Source: Gracilariopsis chorda
Lineage: Eukaryota > Rhodophyta > Florideophyceae > Gracilariales > Gracilariaceae
DNA length: 64,000 nt
Reading direction: 5' to 3'
Assembly (NCBI GenBank): GCA_003194525.1
Contig: NBIV01000040.1
Coordinates: 124,001-188,000, forward strand
The position numbers and the translations under genes are program-made. The notes below the pieces were generated by a model. It was not told the origin of the DNA and ran no database searches. It was given only the letters and a program-made list of their open reading frames with translations. How positions within the stretch are numbered: the first letter of the stretch is position 1; each line of letters starts with the position of its first letter. Positions 45,934 through 55,184 of the stretch are shown here, one piece after another.

Positions 45934-46165
45934 TCAAAACGCTGTGGTCAATGTGCCGTGCTTGTCTACAAAATCTCTGGTTGGTTGCCATGCTGCATCA
46001 TGTTGGGGAGCATTCTTGAACAATGTTAACCATTGATCTCCTCTTCCACGTTTTCTATGGTTCAAAATGCGATCTACTTCATATAAGGATATTTCTTTGT
46101 CTGCGTTGATAGGGACTGGATTTAAAGAAAGTGGTTGAGTGATTTCACTAGGCTGCTCCACAAAT
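45934..46165 (-). pseudogene. G2 integrase C-terminal chromodomain, cut off by a solo LTR
   Basis: Reads SLYEVDRILNHRKRGRGDQW, then LTLFKNAPQHDAAWQPTRDF and VDKHGTLTTAF-stop. This is a clear chromodomain: YEVDRIL strand, W-x-P after a short loop, closing helix. The W in the middle strand (usually VKWKGY) is replaced by the LTLFKNA stretch, so methyl-lysine binding may be altered. In the original element it followed the integrase frame that now ends inside the LTR at 46819. The TSD CAAAT joins the two parts. Confidence 0.85.
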
Positions 46166-46819
46166 TGTGGTAGTGCGACCGTACGGGCGTGAGATCATGA
46201 AGGGCGACAGCGAACACCAATGCGCGATGACTTGGGAGACCGGACAGTGGACAGATGGCAAGAGTACACCTGACTGGGACGGTGCACCTGGGGACTGTTG
46301 GGACGGGATACACGTGCGCGACCGGAAGGAAGGGCAGGCGTGCCTGCAAGCCCCTAGATAATTTTTGATTAATTTTTATGTAGTGCGTAAGCAGGCCTGC
46401 CATTGGGCCATATCTCCCGAGGTGCTTCGTCGCCGAGGTGCACCTTGAGACCGGTGGGTCTACTTGGATGAAAGCCCCGCCCCTGACCCCCATGAACGAG
46501 TAAAGGCAGACGTCATCCCACCAAACCGACTAGTGTCTTGTTCTAGTTGGCGATAAAGACTGCCCACTAGCTTGTACTACTACTCCGCACGGTAAACGAC
46601 GAGCGGTAAACGACCACCAACGCTCTACTTCTGCTCCCTGACCACGCGTGACGCAGTTGCCCGTCCGGTTCCGCCGCCCTCGACCGCCGTCTCCTGACTT
46701 CTACCGTTCGGATCACCGAGCCCATCTTCCGCCCGGGCTTTCTAGGAAATCCTTCTACTGACCGCTGAAGCATGTTCGACCGGTCAGCATCTTGTGCTAA
46801 AGCATTGCGCGTCCCCACA
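46166..46819. mobile_element. Solo LTR, family L2, inside G2
   Basis: 654 bp copy of 41716-42367 (TGTGGTA to TCCCCACA), flanked by identical CAAAT at 46161-46165 and 46820-46824. It sits between integrase and chromodomain of G2, so it is younger than G2. Confidence 0.93.
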
Positions 46820-47657
46820 CAAATGGCCTTGTCATGGACACATGCACAATTGCGTGCGTTTTGATGTGTGGCAGGAAGTCCAGTCGTACAGCATTCTTTC
46901 CAACTAGCTCTGTTATAGTAAATGGTCCAAACCGCCTAGCAGTGAACGTATCTTTTGGTTGACTAAGAGAGTAGAAGTCCTTGAAAAGCTTCCTTGAAAC
47001 CATGAACCTATCTCCTCTGCGATAGTACGGCAGACGGGCTTTTCCGAAGGCTTCAGAACTTTGCTTCGATTTTGCCACTCGATGAGAGTACTGTGCCTCT
47101 TCGAGAACTGAACGCAAACGCCGGCGAAACTCCTGAAGAGTTTCAATAGAACTTTCCCGACAGATTATCAAATCAAGAGGGGCCCTAGGTTTCCAACCTA
47201 GATCCAATTCAAATGGTGATAGGCCAAAATCTTCTGATAATGCAGAGTTGTACGCAAATTCAGCTGTAGGAAGCAAAAGATGCCAGTCGTTCTGCTGATA
47301 AGAGCAGAAACACCTTATATAGTTCTCAACTATTCTGTTCATTACTTCAGATGCCCCGTCTGTTTGTGGATGTCGTGCGGAAGACATGCGTAACTTAACA
47401 CCACAATGCTCCATTAAGCTTCTCCACAACCTCGAGATGAACTTAGGATCCCTATCCGAAATAGTTGCATCAGGAAGACCATGATGGGGGAAGATATTCT
47501 GAAAGAACGCTGTCGCAACATCCAGAGCCGTATCTGTAACTTTGGAGGGAAGGAAGTGAACTCTCCTCGATAGAAGATCAACCAAAGTTGTGATAGAGTC
47601 ATATCCTCTGGGAGTCATTGGTAGCTTAACAATGAAATCCGTCGCAATTACGCCCCA
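46820..47657 (-). pseudogene. G2 integrase core and C-terminal part
   Basis: A 270-residue open stretch. The catalytic core is complete: ITTLVDLLSRRVHFLPSK (first Asp), GLPDATISDRDPKFISRLWR (second Asp) and RHPQTDGASEVMNRIVENYI (Glu). Then FAYNSALSEDFGLSPFELDL and the GPY/F module (ARRFGPFTITELVGKNAVRL) with MTRPF at the end, where the solo LTR begins. The start is joined by a frameshift to GVIATDFIVKLPMTPRGYDS upstream. The D-D-E residues are all present, so the fold could be active in an undamaged copy. The link to the chromodomain is broken by the L2 LTR. Confidence 0.9.
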
Positions 47658-48480
47658 TCATCTTGTCGGAATTGGAAGAGGCGTTGGGTCATTAAGCGGC
47701 TGTCCACAGTGATCTTTCTGCTGCTGACATATCTGGAAACCATCACAGTACCGGCGAACATCCTTTGTTTTGTGTTTCCAATGAAAATTAGTAAGGCGAT
47801 CCAGAGTTTTTGTAAAGGCAAAATGTCCACCCGTCTTCACATCATGCGCCAGCTCGAGCGCGCTTCTCCTAGCAGATTTTGGGATGAAAAGTTTCTCTTG
47901 ATAAAGAAGGTTCCAACCATCCAATCGAAATGATGGGAGCAGATATTCAATTTTCCTACGCTGCTTAGGATCCGATGACATCTTTCCTTCAAGAGCTAAA
48001 AGTAATGATCTTAGTAATGGATCTGAAGAATAACCTCCAATGACTTCTTGCAATCCATCAATGTTTGTTAGATCACAGCAGATGTTAGTAACAGACAAAC
48101 GGACCGCAATTAGTGATTGTGCATCGCCAAGAACATGAATTCTTCCCGGTTGTAGACAAATATCATGAATATTGAATGAAGCCAACAATTCTAACCATCG
48201 AGCTTCCCTTCTGTTCACATTCTTCTTGGTTAGGAAATATTTCACTACTTGATTATCAGTGAAGAAATCGTACGTGGAACCCTCAAGATAGCAGCGAAAA
48301 CGATGCAACGAAAATATGAGACCTAGTAGTTCTTGCTCATTGGCAGTGTAGTTCTGTTCCGAACGTGTCAGATTCCTTGAAATATACGCAATAACACGAA
48401 CATTCCCCTTGCTTTTGAGCTGCGTTAGTGTAGCTCCCACTGCCGTTTGTCATGCGTCAATATGCAGACGAAATGGCTCA
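47658..48480 (-). pseudogene. G2 RNase H and integrase zinc domain
   Basis: A 260-residue open stretch continues the RT after a frameshift or stop near 48450. RNase H signatures: VIAYISRNLTRSEQNYTANE (with Glu in NEQELL), STYDFFTDNQVVKYFLTKKN (Asp in TDN) and DICLQPGRIHVLGDAQSLIA, where the usual ADALSR has become GDAQSLI. A spacer leads to the HHCC zinc domain of integrase: HDVKTGGHFAFTKTLDRLTN (two His) and RYCDGFQICQQQK (two Cys). It ends at a stop at 47658, one short gap before the integrase core. Confidence 0.88.
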
Positions 48481-48482
48481 GA

Positions 48483-49450
48483 TCAAATTGGAGGTCTAAG
48501 GACTGGCGCTGTTGTTAATGCACGCTTCATGTCATCAAAAGCCATCTCTACTTGAACGTCCCAACCTCTTATGCCCAAATTCTTTTGTGTCAAGGCAGTT
48601 AGGGGACCTGCGCGCTTGGAGAAGTCCTTGATAAAGCTTCGGAAAAACTGTACAAGATCCAAGAAGCTTCGAAGTTCGGTCAAAGATCGTCGGCATTGCC
48701 AGTTCTTGACAACCTCCACCTTTGCAGGATTGACTTGCAATTCCTCGTTGCCTACAATCAATCCCAGAAATTCCGTTTCAAAAGTATTAAATTGGCACTT
48801 CTTTGGCGAGAAATACAGCCTATGTTCACGGAGACGTGAAAGTACCGCTCGGATGTGCTCTAAATGCTCTTCACAGGTTTCACTGTATATAAGTAAGTCA
48901 TCAATATATACTGCGAGGAAATCATCAATGAAATCATGCATGACTCGGTTTATTAACGACTTAAAGGTAGCAGGGGCATTACATACACCCATGGGCATAA
49001 CCATGTACTCAAATTACCCATATTCAGTGTTGAGTGCCATCTTCTCAATGTCTAATCTCTTCCGGCCTCATTCTGATCTGGTGAAACTCTGTCTTTAAAT
49101 CCAGCTTTGAGGAGTACTTCGCATGTCTTAAACGGTCAAAAATCTCATCTTAGTGGGGAGCGGGGCGTTATTACGCTTTGTAATGCGATTCAAAGCTCGA
49201 TAATCAACCACTCCGCGAAGGGATCTCCCCGGTTCTTTTACAAAGAACAGAGAAGAACCATATGGAGATTGACTGCGATGGATCTTTCCACTCTTTAAGA
49301 GCTTCTCAACATATTCCTTTGCGGCTAGCAGTTCCGACGGAGACAGTTGGTATGATGGCCTGTGCGGAGGAGACGAATCAGGAGTGGTTCGAATCTCATG
49401 ATCAACGTCCCTCTGGGGAAGGAGACCATCAGGAAGTTCCTCTTGGAACA
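48483..49450 (-). pseudogene. G2 reverse transcriptase with YIDD box
   Basis: The N-terminal part is in the frame ending at 49128 (RPSYQLSPSELLAAKEYVEK, SGKIHRSQSPYGSSLFFVKE, GVVDYRALNRITKRNNAPLP). The palm continues at 48483-49004 (YMVMPMGVCNAPATFKSLIN, FLAVYIDDLLIYSETCEEHL with both catalytic aspartates, CQFNTFETEFLGLIVGNEEL). The DLKSGYHQ-type stretch between them is spread over other frames. A stop or frameshift lies near 49005-49127. It is well preserved compared with the other RT copies in this window. Confidence 0.9.
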
Positions 49451-50057
49451 CATCCTCGAATTCCATCATTATTTCATGCAAATCATCCTCATCTGCATTC
49501 AACAGCTGTGACTTTGAAAAATCCATATTGCGTTCCCCGCTATATGGTGTTACATGAAATACAGTTTTTGTAGACTTAGGTTTCCGCAAAAGCTTCCGAA
49601 AATTCTTTACCCCAATATTGGTTAGGTTAAGGTTTGTTTTCGCTGTACCAGATTCTCTTGAAGACCTATTTCCTGAGACCTCCACAGTTGTATTGCTATA
49701 GTTTAGCCTAGGGTTAGCTTGAACATGCCATGGCATTCCCAGGAGTACATCATAACGGCAATCTGCTACAAACCACTGCGAGGTATACTTATAGTCCCCA
49801 ATCTGGACTGTTAATTGTAAAAATTCCGTACTGATTTCATTTGAATCTCCCTTTGAATGGGTTATACTCATTAATGTAGGAGACAATCTCAAGTTATTCC
49901 TATGTTGCTCAATAAAGTATCTTGATACGACGTCTGTATTACACCCGTAAGCCTTAAGAATTTTGGCACAGTTACCTTGAAAGGTACCCTGAAACACTAG
50001 CAATGGGGCGCAAGGAACATCAAATATTCGAAAAAATTCCTGGTTTTCAATCGACAC
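49451..50057 (-). pseudogene. G2 protease-like region, active-site Asp lost
   Basis: Open stretch upstream of RT in the same frame. It has a retropepsin fold pattern: PLLVFQGTFQGNCAKILKAY, GCNTDVVSRYFIEQHRN, QLTVQIGDYKYTSQWFVADC and RYDVLLGMPWHVQANPRLNY. The last matches the family's DVILGMPWL strand. The active site, normally D-S/T-G, reads AYG, so the catalytic Asp is missing. Either this copy is mutated or the lineage has a divergent site; another copy would decide. It is followed by a spacer (HEIMMEFEDVFQEELPDG) leading to RT. Confidence 0.75.
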
Positions 50058-50113
50058 GTTTCCACAAGAAGCAGGTCTTCTTGACGTGCACTTCTTCTTT
50101 CCAAGAGCAACGT

Positions 50114-50937
50114 TTAGTTTTCCGAGCTATCCGAGTCTACATGATCAACAACAGATTCAACATCATTACCTTCTAAATTCGTTACACTACCGCGCGTCGT
50201 AGTGTTTGAGTTACGACGATGCTTCCACGGACCGCAGCATTGTTTGTGGTAGGTAGAACATGCGTTGTTTTTGATGTCAAGCAAACGCTGCTTATTCATA
50301 CCCTTATAACGTCTTTCAGCGTTTCCAATTTCCATCCTGTCATGAAGTGAAGCCTCCTGGTCTCCTTCCAAAATCTGCTCAGCGATGGAAGTTCCAGAGA
50401 ACGCGGCTTCGAAACGTATAGCTTTCTTCGTTGCTTCATCAAAGTCAAAACAATTTGACTTTCGAACCTCAAACTGCAACTTTGGTTTTAAACCACCTAC
50501 AAATTTATCCCACTTTTCACCACCACTAATGTCTGGGATCGTCAAGACAATGTTGCGAAAATCGGAGAGATACTTGGCCACCGTACCAGTTTGCTTGCAT
50601 GCACGAAGCTTGTATCGAGCTCGGCGTTCATGATCTTCGGGAACAAAATCTTTCCGGATAGCTTTCGTAAATTCATCCCATGTGGTGGGAGAGTTTTGGA
50701 TTCTTAGTAGCGTATACCACCATATAGCTTCCGTTTTTGTCAAAAGCGTCGAGGAATATGTAATCTTGTTATGATCATTCAAGGAATTATTGCCGTTTGC
50801 CAGATCAACCAAGGGAAAGAACTGTTCAACTTTATAAAGCCAAGTTTTGCTACTAAAAAGTCTCTATTTCCGGTGAAAGGTTCGGGTTTGTTCGGTTTGA
50901 GGTTGATCAACGGAACTTTGTTACTCGGTGCTGCCAT
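50114..50937 (-). pseudogene. G2 gag, one frameshift
   Basis: Starts at the ATG at 50937 (MAAPSNKVPLINLKPNKPEP, TGNRDFLVAKTWLYKVEQFF), and a single-base frameshift lies near 50850. The main segment (50114-50812) is a typical retrotransposon gag: TKTEAIWWYTLLRIQNSPTT, WDEFTKAIRKDFVPEDHERR, ARYKLRACKQTGTVAKYLSD and KFVGGLKPKLQFEVRKSNCF. The C-terminal knuckle is worn (CSTYHKQCCGPWKHRR), and an acidic Ser tail ends at the stop at 50114. The gene is just inside the 5' LTR as expected. It would form the particle shell and package RNA. Confidence 0.85.
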
Positions 50938-50967
50938 ATTGTGTAGCATGTTGAGACCCGAAGCGAA

Positions 50968-50975
50968 TGCTACCA
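50968..50975 (-). other. Probable primer-binding site of G2
   Basis: On the element strand TGGTAGCA lies one base after the 5' LTR. It is complementary to TGCTACCA, the 3' end of many eukaryotic initiator tRNA-Met molecules. The match beyond eight bases is poor. Confidence 0.5.
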
Positions 50976-50976
50976 G

Positions 50977-51277
50977 TGAAACAAGTATGGTGCACTTTAC
51001 AGTGTTATTTCTATGCCTCTTTTTCTTGTCGACCAAGAGGAGGCCCCTGGGGGCTATTTGAAGGGGTGAAGCTCGCTGTCGGCACAGCGTCATCGCAGTT
51101 CCGAGCCCATTTTTGCGTGTCAACAAAACTCCCGTTTGGCGGGAGCTCCACGCAATTCAAAACCTCAGTAAAAGTAACTGTTATAGTAAGTACTGTAGCC
51201 AAAAAGCTAGCACTAGAATCCAGCTTGGAGAGGCAAGTATTTCAAATCCCAGGTGAGGGGCCCACTTATGATACATA
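50977..51277 (-). repeat. G2 5' LTR, inner part
   Basis: First 301 bp (plus-strand left part) of the LTR, homologous to 45480-45780. It is interrupted at 51276-51277 (TA) by the Tc1/mariner element; the remainder is at 53752-53815. Confidence 0.93.
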
Positions 51278-51600
51278 CAGTGCACGAAACGCTGTTATGC
51301 ACACCCAGACAAAAGCTTCTTTTGCAGGAATCGGTATGCTTTTGCGGTATAGCGATGTGTTGCACGCTGCAATTTGGTTAGTTAATCACATCCATAGACT
51401 CCTTTTGTCATAGATAAGAACTACAGCTGTGCAATTAATAAAACAGCTTGCGAAACTTCTTTAAAACCACGAAATACTATATGACACCTGTCACAAAAAT
51501 GGCGGAACTTTCTGCCAGTTCAAACCTCTTGCCTAGCACTACTTAGTATTAGTAACAGCAAACACTGCGTTCCTTGTCTATCCCAACTAAAGCCTTATAT

Positions 51601-53512
51601 ATGGCGAGAGGAAAGTACTTGTCTCAATTTGAGAAAGGACAGATATTCGCACTCCGCCATGAAGGAATCTCTTTACAAAAAATTGTATAGCACGTGTAAC
51701 GTGAAGTGCAATCCTCAAGGAGGAAGACTCAGCGATGCCCTGTGGACTTGATGTTTTTACCGCTTTCGCGTGTTTATGATTACTACCGCTATTAGCGGGT
51801 GTCTCAGCCCTCAGCGGATCCGCACTGTGCACCAGGTGCACACCTGTGCATGCGCCGTGTGCCGCCCAAGGCGTGAGTGGACCACGTGTGACACGGATAT
51901 TCAAGAGGAGGTTGGCACCACGGTGTGGACATTTAGTTAACTTATATTTATTATTTATTATTTATCTACGCTACAGTAGGGAGATTACTACACTATATAG
52001 TGGCTCGGCGACCTCGCCCTGACACTGAGTAAACCTCCCCAACCAGGGTTCTTGGCTCTAAGTCTTTTCCGCTTTCGCGAGTCTTCTACACTCCTCGGAG
52101 GTAAAGCCGCGTTACTAACGGTAGACCTATCCACCCTGCGTCACTAGGAGTATCACCGCCTTGGGCACTTGTCACTTAATTCACCACCGCCGTGTTCTCG
52201 CCCCTGTATAGGGTTTCTTTTGTACCTTTTTCCGTGGTCCCGTTGGCCCACACCCCTGTCGCCCCCAGTCGGGCCTCCCCCGTATTTCCCTTACCCCACT
52301 CTCGTGGTTCCTACCCCTTTGTGTGGTTGCTCGTCACCGCTGACGCGTGTCTCTCGTGCCGGTATCCCGTGACGTCTTCCCCCACTTACGTGGACTCGTA
52401 CTACTTGGAAGGGCTGTTTTCCCATTCGTGGTGATCCTAATCCTACCATTTCAACTCTCCCCGCTTGGCGTGAGGGTGAGCCTCGGCTTTACAACCCGAC
52501 TTCGTCGTGCTCATCCGGAGAGGCTCCGTTCGCTGTGTTACCCTCCAGAGGGGAAAATTCCGAACGTCTTCGTGTGTTGTCCCGCTGGCGGGTATTGCAC
52601 TACATAACGCTCCGTCAGGGCTCTTAGAAACTTCCTAAGTTCAAAAAAGAAGCCAAATCAGCCCACAATTGCCAAAAAGTTTCGAAAACTATCTTCACAG
52701 CAATATTGCGCTTTGCTACGGGAGGCACGGAAGGGCGACTTGAGTGCATCAGATATGAAAAGGTAACTCAATTTTAGTGTATCTGTTCGCGGAGTGCAGC
52801 AGCTACTCAAAGAAGATGAAACTGTTGAGTACTCCGAGATGATGCAGTGCCCAAAAATGACCAGAGATCATAAGGTAACACGGCTACAATGGGCAAGACG
52901 CAAAATATCGAAAGGGGATCTTTTTTGGAATAAAGTTGGGTTCTCAGATGAAAAGAAGTTTAACCTTGACGGACCAGATGGTCTTTCATATTACTGGCAT
53001 GATTTGAGAGCAGAACTATGACTACTATCCTCCCATGTGAGAGGTGGTAACTCGGTTCTGGTTTGGGGTGCAATATCATTGTATGGTGTCAGTGAATTAT
53101 TATGTTTATCGGGAACTCAGGAATCTAAGAAGTATTGCGATGCACTAGAGCTTGGACTACTACCTCGGACTGCAGAAATATTTGGACCTATGTCAATTTA
53201 AGTGTTGCAACAGGACGGTGCATCCATTCATCGTTCTGCTTCACAATGAACTGGCTACTTGGACATCAGATTCGGCTTTTTTCATAGCCTGCGAAGTCCC
53301 CAGACCTTAATATAATTGAGAATATCTGGTGTTTAATGGCTAGGAAGGTTTACGCAAATGGTAAGCAGTTCGACAATGTCGAGGATTTTAAGGACTCTAT
53401 TCTAAATGTATGGCGCAGTGTCACTGCAGACTAAATCCAGAAACTGTATCGATCTATTCCTAGACGCTTGTTAGCTGAGATGGACAAGCGTGGTGGTGCT
53501 ACAAAGTACTAG
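51601..53512 (+). pseudogene. Tc1/mariner transposase (DD-E triad), interrupted
   Basis: ATG at 51601: MARGKYLSQFEKGQIFALRH, then EGISLQKIV, the helix-turn-helix start. It is cut at 51697 by a solo LTR. After 52605 it resumes in worn form; from 52794 it is clear: [40 protein letters not shown] and [20 protein letters not shown] (first Asp). Then RGGNSVLVWGAISLYGVSEL, VLQQDGASIHRSA (second Asp), RSPDLNIIENIWCLMARKVY (catalytic Glu), and the end IPRRLLAEMDKRGGATKY-stop at 53510, the standard C-terminus of this subgroup. All three catalytic acids are kept, but stops (after AEL near 53021 and several later) and the LTR destroy it. Confidence 0.9.
51702..52604 (+). mobile_element. Solo LTR, family L1, inside the Tc1/mariner element
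   Basis: 903 bp from TGAAGTGCAATCC to GGTATTGCACTACA, flanked by identical TAACG at 51697-51701 and 52605-52609. It shares ends and several inner blocks with the G1 LTRs. Confidence 0.95.
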
Positions 53513-53751
53513 AGCAATAAAGACGTGCAGTTTTATTACATGTGTCATAACTTATTTCGCGTGCTTAAACCTTTTTCGCTGTATGATTTTAGTTTGTACT
53601 CCGTATGAAACGGAACTGCGTCAAACACATGCCAATGTCGTTTTGGGCACCCGTTTTGCCCTTATGCAAGCATGACTAGTGTCATGCTTGAACCTTTGAA
53701 ACGCCTTTATGGGCAGTCGGGTGGGTGTGCTTAAAGGAGTTTCGCGCACTG

Positions 53752-53815
53752 TACATTCTACGCCCTCCACTCACTGAAAGGTAATACTGCCGCTGGTCAA
53801 CATTCGTAAGTTGCA
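53752..53815 (-). repeat. G2 5' LTR, outer part
   Basis: Remaining 64 bp of the LTR after the mariner insertion (CTACGCCCTCCACTCACTG to AAGTTGCA), homologous to 45779-45842. This is the right edge of the transposon-rich block. Confidence 0.92.
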
Positions 53816-53969
53816 TAGACATACCCCCTATCAATTCTCCTTTTCCTTCATTAAAAAGACGCGTTGTCCTGCGCAATTTGTCTAAAACCGACGCTCTTGC
53901 GATGCTGAAAATTTCATGGTTGGTCTCATCGCTGATTAGTAGCTTGTGCATCTTTCGGTCAACTGAAGA
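53816..53969 (+). promoter_or_regulatory. Short upstream region of the 2-thiouridylase gene
   Basis: Only 154 bp separate the G2 LTR from the start codon. A pyrimidine-rich stretch (TCTCCTTTTCCTTC) lies at about 53835-53848. No TATA box is obvious. Confidence 0.35.
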
Positions 53970-55184
53970 ATGAGAAGCGCAACGGAGCTTATCAATCGTG
54001 CTCTGCGATCGGTGGCCGAACCTACCCAGAAGGGTTCTCCAATATACCTTGCTCTATCTGGCGGGGTAGACTCATCTGTATCTGCTTTGATACTTCGCGA
54101 GGCAGGTTGGTGTGTAAACCCTATACTGATGCGATGTTGGGATGACCAGCAGGATGAAGGGAGTAATAACTGCTTCGATACAGAGCTGCGGGCTGCAGAG
54201 CGTACCGTGGCGACATTGAAAGTGGAGCCTTTGAAGGTGTTCGACTTTGTGAAGGAGTACTGGACAGATGTTTTTGAGAACGTGTTTCTGCGAGGGATCA
54301 AGAGTGGGTTTATACCAAACGCAGACTTGGCATGCAATCGATGGGTGAAGTTTGGAGCTTTCCCGGAACGAGTTACTGAGCTCGGCGGTCACAACGCTCG
54401 GATGGCAACCGGTCATTACGCTAAGGTGAGACACACACCCGAGGGTGTTCGGCTCTACGCCGCGCGTGATATACAAAAGGATCAAAGCTACTTTCTGGCC
54501 AGCGTCCAAGGTGACTCTTTAAAACGCGTAACACTGCCGGTGGGAGACTTACTAAAGTCTGAAGTAATCTCAATTGCATCCGCTGTAAATCTCCCTTCTG
54601 CTACTGCGAAAAGCAGCAGGGGTATATGTTTTGTCGGGAAACGGAGCATGGCAGAATTTCTTGCGCAATATGTTGTGATGGAACCCGGAGGAAAGTTTGT
54701 GAGTTTGACTAGTGGCGAGGTCCTGGGCGAAGTAAAGAATGGGCATGCTTTCACTGTCGGACAAAGAGCAAAAATCGGCGGTTTAGCACAAGCCATGTTT
54801 GTCGTTAGGAAGCAAGGGAAAGATATCATCGTAGCGCCACAGGGTCATAAGTCGCTTCGATGTCAAAGTGTTTGGTGTGATAGAGCCGACTGGGTTCGTG
54901 CTGAACCATGGTCATTGGCGGCGGGTCGCGAAACAAAGCTTAGTTTCAAAGGGTGTTCAACAATGGCCATGCAAGAGGCTTCTGTGAGGAGAAAAGATGG
55001 CGGTTGGGTGGTGAGTTTTGAAAAGGAAGGAAAACGCATTGCTCGTGGACAAGCTATTGTGTTGTACGACGGCGATGAGTGCCTTGGCGCGCTATGGCCT
55101 CGGCATGTATATGAGAAGGATGGTCACACGGAATTTATCGTTGACAGCTCTAGAGATTCAGTAGGGCTTCCTGTGACGCGATAA
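53970..55184 (+). CDS. MTU1: tRNA-specific 2-thiouridylase (MnmA/MTU1 family)
   Basis: 404 residues in one exon. The enzyme puts the 2-thio group on wobble uridine 34 of tRNA-Lys, -Glu and -Gln, using ATP and a sulfur donor. In eukaryotes it works in mitochondria (or plastids). Residues 30-36 are the PP-loop SGGVDSS. C122 lies in ADLACNRWVKF and C220 in SRGICFVG; these are the two catalytic cysteines of the family. ATGHYA is at 146-151 and KDQSYFL at 170-176. The C-terminal barrel carries TVGQRAKIGG and the ending GQAIVLYDGDECLGALWP. Length matches the family. The first 20 residues (RSATELINRALRSVAEP) are Arg-containing and amphipathic and could serve as an organelle presequence. The ATG is the first in frame. 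The frame is undamaged, unlike everything to its left. It is codirectional with the next gene, about 1 kb away. Confidence 0.97.
   Translation: MRSATELINRALRSVAEPTQKGSPIYLALSGGVDSSVSALILREAGWCVNPILMRCWDDQQDEGSNNCFDTELRAAERTVATLKVEPLKVFDFVKEYWTDVFENVFLRGIKSGFIPNADLACNRWVKFGAFPERVTELGGHNARMATGHYAKVRHTPEGVRLYAARDIQKDQSYFLASVQGDSLKRVTLPVGDLLKSEVISIASAVNLPSATAKSSRGICFVGKRSMAEFLAQYVVMEPGGKFVSLTSGEVLGEVKNGHAFTVGQRAKIGGLAQAMFVVRKQGKDIIVAPQGHKSLRCQSVWCDRADWVRAEPWSLAAGRETKLSFKGCSTMAMQEASVRRKDGGWVVSFEKEGKRIARGQAIVLYDGDECLGALWPRHVYEKDGHTEFIVDSSRDSVGLPVTR

Larger units (their letters stand above)
51278..53751 (+). mobile_element. Tc1/mariner element inserted in the G2 LTR
   Basis: Left end CAGTGCACGAAAC and right end GTTTCGCGCACTG are inverted repeats. 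The match continues for about 30 bp with small gaps (a shared GCACACCCA). The element is bracketed by TA at 51276-51277 and 53752-53753. The other G2 LTR shows the uninterrupted target GATACATACAATC at 45772-45784. Length without the inner solo LTR is about 1.57 kb, the usual size. It carries one broken transposase. Confidence 0.95.
45480..53815 (-). mobile_element. Ty3/gypsy chromodomain LTR retrotransposon (G2) with nested insertions
   Basis: A minus-strand element with two ~363 bp LTRs. From right to left it has 5' LTR (split), primer-binding site, gag, protease-like region, RT, RNase H, integrase, chromodomain and 3' LTR. A solo LTR of family L2 (46166-46819) separates integrase from chromodomain. 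A Tc1/mariner element (51278-53751) splits the 5' LTR. Several frameshifts occur, but RT, RNase H and integrase are long and well preserved, so it looks younger than G1. A clear 5 bp target duplication was not found: flanks are TACCC and TAGAC. Confidence 0.92.

Noticed and set aside
45474-53820. Perfect target duplication for G2
   Set aside because: Flanks TACCC and TAGAC do not match; I do not claim a duplication.
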